The position numbers were made by a program, and so were the translations under genes. The notes under the pieces were generated by a model that did not search any database, was not told where the DNA came from, and saw nothing but the letters and a program-made list of their open reading frames with translations. A stretch of 36,444 bases of DNA from positions 1 through 36,444 of the forward strand of contig JALVEB010000079.1 in NCBI GenBank assembly GCA_027008705.1, read 5' to 3'. Shown here in pieces: positions 32,433-36,444 of the stretch; the stretch's first letter is position 1; each line of letters starts with the position of its first letter. The stretch comes from Sedimenticola sp. (GTDB lineage: Bacteria > Pseudomonadota > Gammaproteobacteria > Chromatiales > Chromatiaceae).

Positions 32433-32511
32433 TTGTTCACATAAGGAACTTTCTTCCGGCGTCCGTAATCCCGGGTACGGGACGCCCTCAGAAAATTCCT
32501 TGTGAAAACAA
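32433..32511. repeat. 79-nt imperfect palindrome (cruciform-forming)
   Basis: Outer arms TTGTTCACATAAGGAACTTTC-like (32433-32453, given as a range) pair with 32491-32511 apart from small bulges. Inner arms GGCGTCCGTA (32458-32467) and TACGGGACGCC (32476-32486) enclose ATCCCGGG. There is no T run, so it is not a simple terminator. It lies between the broken parA and the hypothetical gene. Confidence 0.65.
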
Positions 32512-32536
32512 TCTACTGCGTGACCATCCCGTGAAC

Positions 32537-32750
32537 TCATGAGATTTCCGGGCTGCTATCGAGGCGCTCGATCCCGGTGAGCTCCGGCAACCGAATCGAC
32601 CGCGCAGGTTCGCGTCCCTGATCCAGTGCCTACAGCTCGCGCTCGAAGGGCTCGATCAGCGTGGTCCATCGCGTGGCGCCGAGGTTCGCGGCGAGCGTCG
32701 TTTTACCGACGCCGCCCTTCGTGGATACGATCGTGACTTTTGATCGCCAT
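32537..32750 (-). pseudogene. Broken ParA-like partition ATPase
   Basis: With one A removed from an AAAA run (32738-32741), the frame reads MAIKVTIVSTKGGVGKTTLA then ANLGA. This is the deviant Walker A (KGGVGKTT) of ParA/MinD ATPases. After this a short stretch follows (RWTTLIEPFERE) with an in-frame TAG (32630-32632), then ALDQGREPARSIRLPELTGI to a stop at 32537. The remaining ~150-200 residues expected of ParA are missing. A strong GGAGGTG site precedes the ATG. ParA genes of this kind often mark one end of integrative conjugative elements. Confidence 0.7.
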
Positions 32751-32754
32751 GGTA

Positions 32755-32783
32755 CACACCTCCAGATCGCTGGAAGAGGTGTG
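32755..32783 (-). promoter_or_regulatory. Hairpin that encloses the parA ribosome-binding site
   Basis: CACACCT pairs with AGGTGTG (32755-32761, 32777-32783), continued by CCAG/CTGG with a CGAT loop. The GGAGGTG ribosome-binding site of the broken parA lies in the stem, so translation control or an operator is possible. Confidence 0.45.
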
Positions 32784-32820
32784 CAAGGGGCTGAGGCTGG
32801 ATTCCGCCCATCGGCTCCAT

Positions 32821-32940
32821 TTCTTACGAACCAAGCTCAAGACTTGCACGCTCTTACAGACGTTAGACTTCAATGCTCCCTGCATCCCTTATCGCGATAG
32901 TTCCGTTTGCCGCTGACATTGTAGTACATTTGTTCGCGCG
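32821..32940 (-). promoter_or_regulatory. Second copy of the promoter-leader block
   Basis: On the minus strand GCGCGAACAAATGTACTACA leads into TACAAT (32918-32923 on plus as ATTGTA). Further down come GAAGTCTAACGTCTGT and CGTGCAAGTCTTGAGCTTGG, matching the block at 30279-30365 in order, with about 26 nt extra between the two parts. It lies between the recombinase stop and the broken parA, about 70-170 nt upstream of the parA start. Confidence 0.5.
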
Positions 32941-32946
32941 ACAACA

Positions 32947-33885
32947 TTACTTGCCTTCAGCATCGTGATACGCTCGGCATAGTTCGGCGCGCATCGTCTC
33001 GACCTCGATCGCGATGTAGATCGCGGTCGTCCGGACATCGGTGTGTCCCAACAAGTTTTTTATCGCGATGATGTTCGGTGCCGAAACGTTTCCCATCTGG
33101 GTGCCTACGGTGTGCCGGATCCGATGAGACGATATTTTTACTCCGATATGCGCGCTGAGCCGCTTCAGCGCTCCGGATAACTGTTCTCGCGTCATTTCTT
33201 CGCCTTTATAACGCGAATGGAACAGGGTTACGTTCAATACCTGCATTTCTTTCCGTAGGGTTGTCACTGTCCTGGTGCGAGCGCGCAGGTCTTCTAGATG
33301 GTCCTTCAACTCCTCCATCATCGGAATCTGCCATTCTCGTCGCGTCTTCGAACCCTCGGCGCGCAGCCGAATCAGTCGTTTCTCGAAATCGAGATCCTCC
33401 CATCTCAGTTCGATCGCCTGTCTAGCTCGCATGCCGATCAGGCGAAGGGTGTATAGCACGACGATCCAGAACCATGCTGGTTCCATTCTCCTGTCTGGCG
33501 ATCGCAGATACTCGATCGCTGTATCGAATGCGCCTGGATCCAGCGTTTTCGGTCCTTTCTGCAGCACGGGCACCCGCGTTACAGAGCGCATTGGGTTGGA
33601 CGCGAGCAATCCATAGCGCTCGGCGTGCGCGAACAACGCCCTCAGGTGCTGCAAATAGGTGTTGATCGTGACTCTGGAGACCTGTTGCAGCAACAGGCTG
33701 CGCCAATCGAGCAGCAGTTCTTCATCGACCTGTTGCAGTGTCAGCCCTCGTTCTTTTATGTATTGCTCCAGTCTTCTTGCCGATGTCCAGTACAGATTTT
33801 CCGAATCCGCATTGAATATTCTCCTTCGGATATAATGTTCACATATCGCTGACAGCGTCCACGTCGTCTCCATTTCCTTCTCCAC
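32947..33885 (-). CDS. Tyrosine recombinase / phage-type integrase
   Basis: This 312-residue protein has an N-terminal SAM-like core-binding domain (~8-95, with RVTINTYLQHLRALFAHAERYGLL) and a catalytic domain (~115-312). Catalytic residues are complete: Arg153 (GMRARQ), Lys180 (GSKTRR), His254 and Arg257 (SSHRIRH), His281 (LLGHTD) and nucleophile Tyr290 (TTAIYI). The compact XerC/D-like architecture without an arm-binding domain differs from large ICE integrases. It lies beside the relaxase gene on the same strand. No attachment site could be delimited. Confidence 0.92.
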   Translation of the reverse strand: MEKEMETTWTLSAICEHYIRRRIFNADSENLYWTSARRLEQYIKERGLTLQQVDEELLLDWRSLLLQQVSRVTINTYLQHLRALFAHAERYGLLASNPMRSVTRVPVLQKGPKTLDPGAFDTAIEYLRSPDRRMEPAWFWIVVLYTLRLIGMRARQAIELRWEDLDFEKRLIRLRAEGSKTRREWQIPMMEELKDHLEDLRARTRTVTTLRKEMQVLNVTLFHSRYKGEEMTREQLSGALKRLSAHIGVKISSHRIRHTVGTQMGNVSAPNIIAIKNLLGHTDVRTTAIYIAIEVETMRAELCRAYHDAEGK

Positions 33886-33906
33886 GTCCAGTTTCGTATC
33901 GTTCCA

Positions 33907-33938
33907 GACTGGCGTGGATGCGTGCGTTCACGCCAGTC
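33907..33938. repeat. Inverted repeat between recombinase and relaxase genes
   Basis: GACTGGCGTG (33907-33916) and CACGCCAGTC (33929-33938) are perfect 10-bp arms with a 12-nt spacer. It lies 22 bp upstream of the recombinase start and could be an operator, recombination site or transcription hairpin. The remaining part of the 33886-34096 gap is AT-rich and holds nothing else I recognise. Confidence 0.5.
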
Positions 33939-34096
33939 ATATCGCTACAGGCCAGCGAGATCGCGCGTCTCTGATTTCGATATTTCATCATGATTTTTTC
34001 TTTTCTATCAATCTACTATGAGAAATTTCCGCTTGTAAACCATTACCGTGGATGTTGCACCCGTCGTTCCTCTATTGTGTCGGGGGTTCAAGTTTT

Positions 34097-36019
34097 TTAC
34101 TTTTTCTTGCGCAAATGAGGATTGGTTGGCGGTGGAGCGTGATCTGGCCAAAGAGTTGCTGGATCGGTGAGCAGCACGACCGAAATGCTCTTTGATGACT
34201 GACGTTCTCCATTGGGCTTACGTTCTCCCTCGACGAGATATTTGTGAATGTTGGTGCCTGATTCCGTGCGTCGGTGCAGATGCATCCGCAAGAATCGTTT
34301 TTGCACATGCGTCCAACTCTTATCGTATCGCCGCGCGAAATCCCTGAATATCGCGGGGCTGACGAGGGCGATCCCGTCTGGAGCGATATGCACTCGTGCG
34401 TGCGGCTGGTTGACTGTGATCGATTGGTCTTTTATTCCTTGGCGCAGCCATTCCACGAATTGTTCGCCATCATCATCGCTGTTCCTGGTCTCGGCGGAAT
34501 CGTGCGCGGCATCGTTCGGTTCCTCGGTATCTGCGGCCTGTGGAATGGTAGCTGGGGCAGTCTTCGCGTCCTTCGTCGCTGGGTCCAGCCCGTACAGTTC
34601 GTATTCCGGTTCTCCTAGATATTCGTCGTCTTCGAGCTGCGCATCGATCGCTGGCGCGTCATTCGCGCGGTCGGCGTCGATCTGATGGGTGTTGCTCGGT
34701 CGGGCTTGCTGATTCTCACTGACTGGCGCGGAGCCCGATGTTTCGGGCGTAGGGTCGGATTTCGGTTTCGGACTGGGGCGGGTGTCGCCCATTGTTTCGT
34801 TCGACTCGCATGCCGGCACGACGGTGCCGGTGAATGGTTCCGGCATGGTGTCCGGGTTCGGCCAGATCGTGGATGCGGGGATGCGAAGCAGGGTCAGGTC
34901 ATGGGCCCAGCCGTCGCCGCTGACGCGCGCCTTCCAGATGGCGCGATCGTCGGGCGTCGGATTGAGAATGCGATGTTCCTGCAGGGTGTCGAACAGTCTG
35001 TCGTTTCTCGATGGGATGCCGTGATGCCCTTCCTGTAGGAGGTGGTCGCGTATCGCGTCGACGGCGCGCTTGCTGACCAGCCAGAGCGATCCGTCCACCA
35101 ACCAGCCCGCGGCGCCGTTTCTGTTGAGTGGCAATGCGTCGCTTTCCGCGAGCAGATATCGGAGTGCCGTCAACATTTTTTCGTGCAGCGGTTTTTGCGT
35201 CGCCGCTCCAGCGCTTCGCGCGGAGGGATTCATGTTGTGGTCGGTTGGCGCGTTGGCCTGGGGCGTCGGCGGGTCGGCGCCGAGGTTCATTGCGACGGAT
35301 CTGCCATCGGCTTGTGCGATGATCTGTCCCAGTATGCCCGCGGCTTCGCTGTCTCCTGTCAGGTAGGCGGCCCATGCTCCGAAGAGCTCTCGATCCTCGG
35401 ATAACCAGGCGATCCCGCGGATCGGTACGACGTGATGCGCCAGCAGCGTACCGACGCGCTGGTGCAAGCGATACCGTCGTTCGCGGGCATGTGTCGCGGT
35501 GTAATACTCGGCATGGCTGGGCATGGCGCCCGCCCACGGGTTCCATCTACCGAGGGGCGCCTGATGGTGGTCGTAGAGCGTCACCACGATATCGACGGCC
35601 GCCTTGCCGATATCGTGAAGCAGAGCGGCGGTGAAGATCGCATAGGTCCATCGATCCGCAAGCTTTTGTATCTGTTCGGGTTCGACGCCAGGCGGGAGGA
35701 TGTGCCCGCGCCTCAGCGCCAGCGCGTGCCGCGCGACTTCCAGGCCGTGGTCGAGCATGCCGCCTGGCGTCGAGTGGTGATGCATCTCGCTCGCCGGCAG
35801 TTCTTGCACGAATTCGGCATAGCGCCCGATAGCTCGCCGGATCAGTGCGTCGAACTGAGGCGGCGTCATGCTGGTGAGCGAGACGAGTTCGTCGATCGTC
35901 GCGCGACGCGACGCGGTGAGCAATTCGTCCGATGTTTTTCGGGGGGTCAGAGCGCTATGCGACCGAAAGCCGGCGCGCGACGATCGACGAAAGAACCAGT
36001 CAAGAAGACGAGCTGACAT
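34097..36019 (-). CDS. traI: MobH-family TraI relaxase of an integrative conjugative element
   Basis: This 640-residue protein has an N-terminal TraI_2 relaxase domain (~20-300). The histidine-rich motif HHHSTPGGMLDHGLEVARHA (80-99) and an HD signature LLHDIGKA (134-141; His135, Asp136) mark the MobH family. A low-complexity Pro/Asp/Glu linker (~400-500) follows, then a winged-helix TraI_2_C domain (~515-600) with FVEWLRQGIKD, RVHIAPDGIALVSPAIFRDF and VQKRFLRMHLHR. MobH relaxases nick oriT in SXT-, clc- and PFGI-type elements. It overlaps the upstream gene by 20 bp. It strongly indicates a conjugative element or its remnant. Confidence 0.93.
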   Translation of the reverse strand: MSARLLDWFFRRSSRAGFRSHSALTPRKTSDELLTASRRATIDELVSLTSMTPPQFDALIRRAIGRYAEFVQELPASEMHHHSTPGGMLDHGLEVARHALALRRGHILPPGVEPEQIQKLADRWTYAIFTAALLHDIGKAAVDIVVTLYDHHQAPLGRWNPWAGAMPSHAEYYTATHARERRYRLHQRVGTLLAHHVVPIRGIAWLSEDRELFGAWAAYLTGDSEAAGILGQIIAQADGRSVAMNLGADPPTPQANAPTDHNMNPSARSAGAATQKPLHEKMLTALRYLLAESDALPLNRNGAAGWLVDGSLWLVSKRAVDAIRDHLLQEGHHGIPSRNDRLFDTLQEHRILNPTPDDRAIWKARVSGDGWAHDLTLLRIPASTIWPNPDTMPEPFTGTVVPACESNETMGDTRPSPKPKSDPTPETSGSAPVSENQQARPSNTHQIDADRANDAPAIDAQLEDDEYLGEPEYELYGLDPATKDAKTAPATIPQAADTEEPNDAAHDSAETRNSDDDGEQFVEWLRQGIKDQSITVNQPHARVHIAPDGIALVSPAIFRDFARRYDKSWTHVQKRFLRMHLHRRTESGTNIHKYLVEGERKPNGERQSSKSISVVLLTDPATLWPDHAPPPTNPHLRKKK

Positions 36020-36444
36020 CGTTCAGGGATTCGGCGCAGGTGTCCGTGATTTCGCGATGGAGCTGGCGCAGCCATTTTTCCACTTTTTCCGGCTTGGTCC
36101 TCGCTGCGCTATGGGGAGGCGGTTCATATACGATGACGCGGCCGGTACTGTATGCCATGAATTCCTTGAGGGATCGTTGCGTTGGATCCCATGGGTTTCT
36201 GTCCGAGTCTTGCGCCCCAAGGCGGAACGGTTCCATATGCGCCAGTCGCGATATCAGTCGCGCCCGGCGGCCGGCGGCCGGGAGATACTGTTCCTGTGCG
36301 ACGTATCGAGCGACCATTGCCAACGGGAGCTCGAGTTCGTCTTCGATGTAATCGTCCAGTCCTTCGAGGCGGTCGAGGACGACGATGACGATCGGCACCA
36401 TATCCGGGAGTCCGAGCTGGACGAGTTGCAGCAAGACATCGAGC
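36000..36444 (-). CDS. Hypothetical protein upstream of the relaxase (5' end beyond window)
   Basis: The open frame runs to the window edge, with 147 visible codons. It contains LDRLEGLDDYIEDELELPLA, ARYVAQEQYLPAAGRRARLI, LSRLAHMEP-like helices and a C-terminal WLRQLHREITDTCAESLND. It is mainly helical with no signal peptide in the visible part. I do not recognise the family. It overlaps traI by 20 bp, so the two are co-translated; a role in conjugation is inferred only from position. The start codon is outside the window. Confidence 0.7.
   Translation of the reverse strand, partial: LDVLLQLVQLGLPDMVPIVIVVLDRLEGLDDYIEDELELPLAMVARYVAQEQYLPAAGRRARLISRLAHMEPFRLGAQDSDRNPWDPTQRSLKEFMAYSTGRVIVYEPPPHSAARTKPEKVEKWLRQLHREITDTCAESLNDVSSSS

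Noticed and set aside
32089-32505. 138-codon plus-strand frame opposite the hypothetical island gene
   Set aside because: It spans the cruciform and has Ser/Arg/Leu-rich antisense-like translation.

Overview
The window looks like a high-GC gammaproteobacterial chromosome. Chromatiales or another sulfur-oxidising or phototrophic lineage is the best guess. This rests on a ParC and beta-carbonic anhydrase of E. coli type, an apaG/apaH pair, a likely GnnA/GnnB-type lipid A sugar pair, a sphaeroides-heme-protein cytochrome operon, and a MoxR/DUF58 operon. Genus-level placement is inference only.

Layout. (1) 1-1452: a hipBA toxin-antitoxin module (hipA runs off the left edge) with three related operator-like sites about 50 bp apart. 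(2) 1.8-5.7 kb, minus strand: one tightly overlapping operon reading cytochrome b561, SHP (DUF1924) cytochrome, diheme cytochrome c, PepSY protein, OmpR-type regulator, sensor kinase. (3) 5.7-9.5 kb, plus strand: a TetR regulator with a palindromic operator, then a coupled membrane-fusion protein, permease and ATPase that form a DevBCA/MacAB-like ABC exporter. (4) 9.5-10.8 kb: a decayed segment with a frameshifted DinB-family gene, an ilvE-like C-terminal fragment, a 699-bp internally deleted IS50/Tn5-like element and a truncated palindromic repeat. (5) 10.8-17.3 kb, minus: a six-gene operon RDD, SpoIIM, DUF4129, DUF4350, MoxR, DUF58. (6) 17.5-20.9 kb, minus: ankyrin protein, Gfo/Idh dehydrogenase, DegT aminotransferase, apaH. 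(7) 21.4-23.0 kb: apaG on plus; rplM, rpsI and tRNA-Gln(CTG) on minus with a strong terminator. (8) 23.2-30.0 kb, plus: carbonic anhydrase, then parC, a SWIM/SNF2 helicase and a small Cys-containing protein, the last three joined by 4-nt overlaps. (9) 30.0-31.8 kb: a tandem-domain 6-pyruvoyl-tetrahydropterin-synthase-like gene, preceded by a structured leader and flanked by two copies of a 230-240 bp terminal-inverted-repeat element. (10) 31.8-36.4 kb: genomic-island DNA with a predicted small RNA with C-rich loops, a hypothetical protein, a long cruciform, a broken parA, a tyrosine recombinase, a MobH-type TraI relaxase and a further partial gene.

Two dispersed repeat families are visible. 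One is a palindromic element with TGTATACTCGTCGCC termini (copies near 10.7, 21.8 and 23.2 kb, a trace at 30.5 kb). The other has CCAGGGCAATCGCG termini (30.0 and 31.5 kb). The least explained signals are a promoter-plus-leader block shared in opposite orientation between 30.3 kb and 32.9 kb, a hairpin array with AGTAGT linkers inside the 30.3 kb copy, and the roughly 100-nt small RNA at 31.8 kb whose loops resemble the 16S anti-Shine-Dalgarno sequence.
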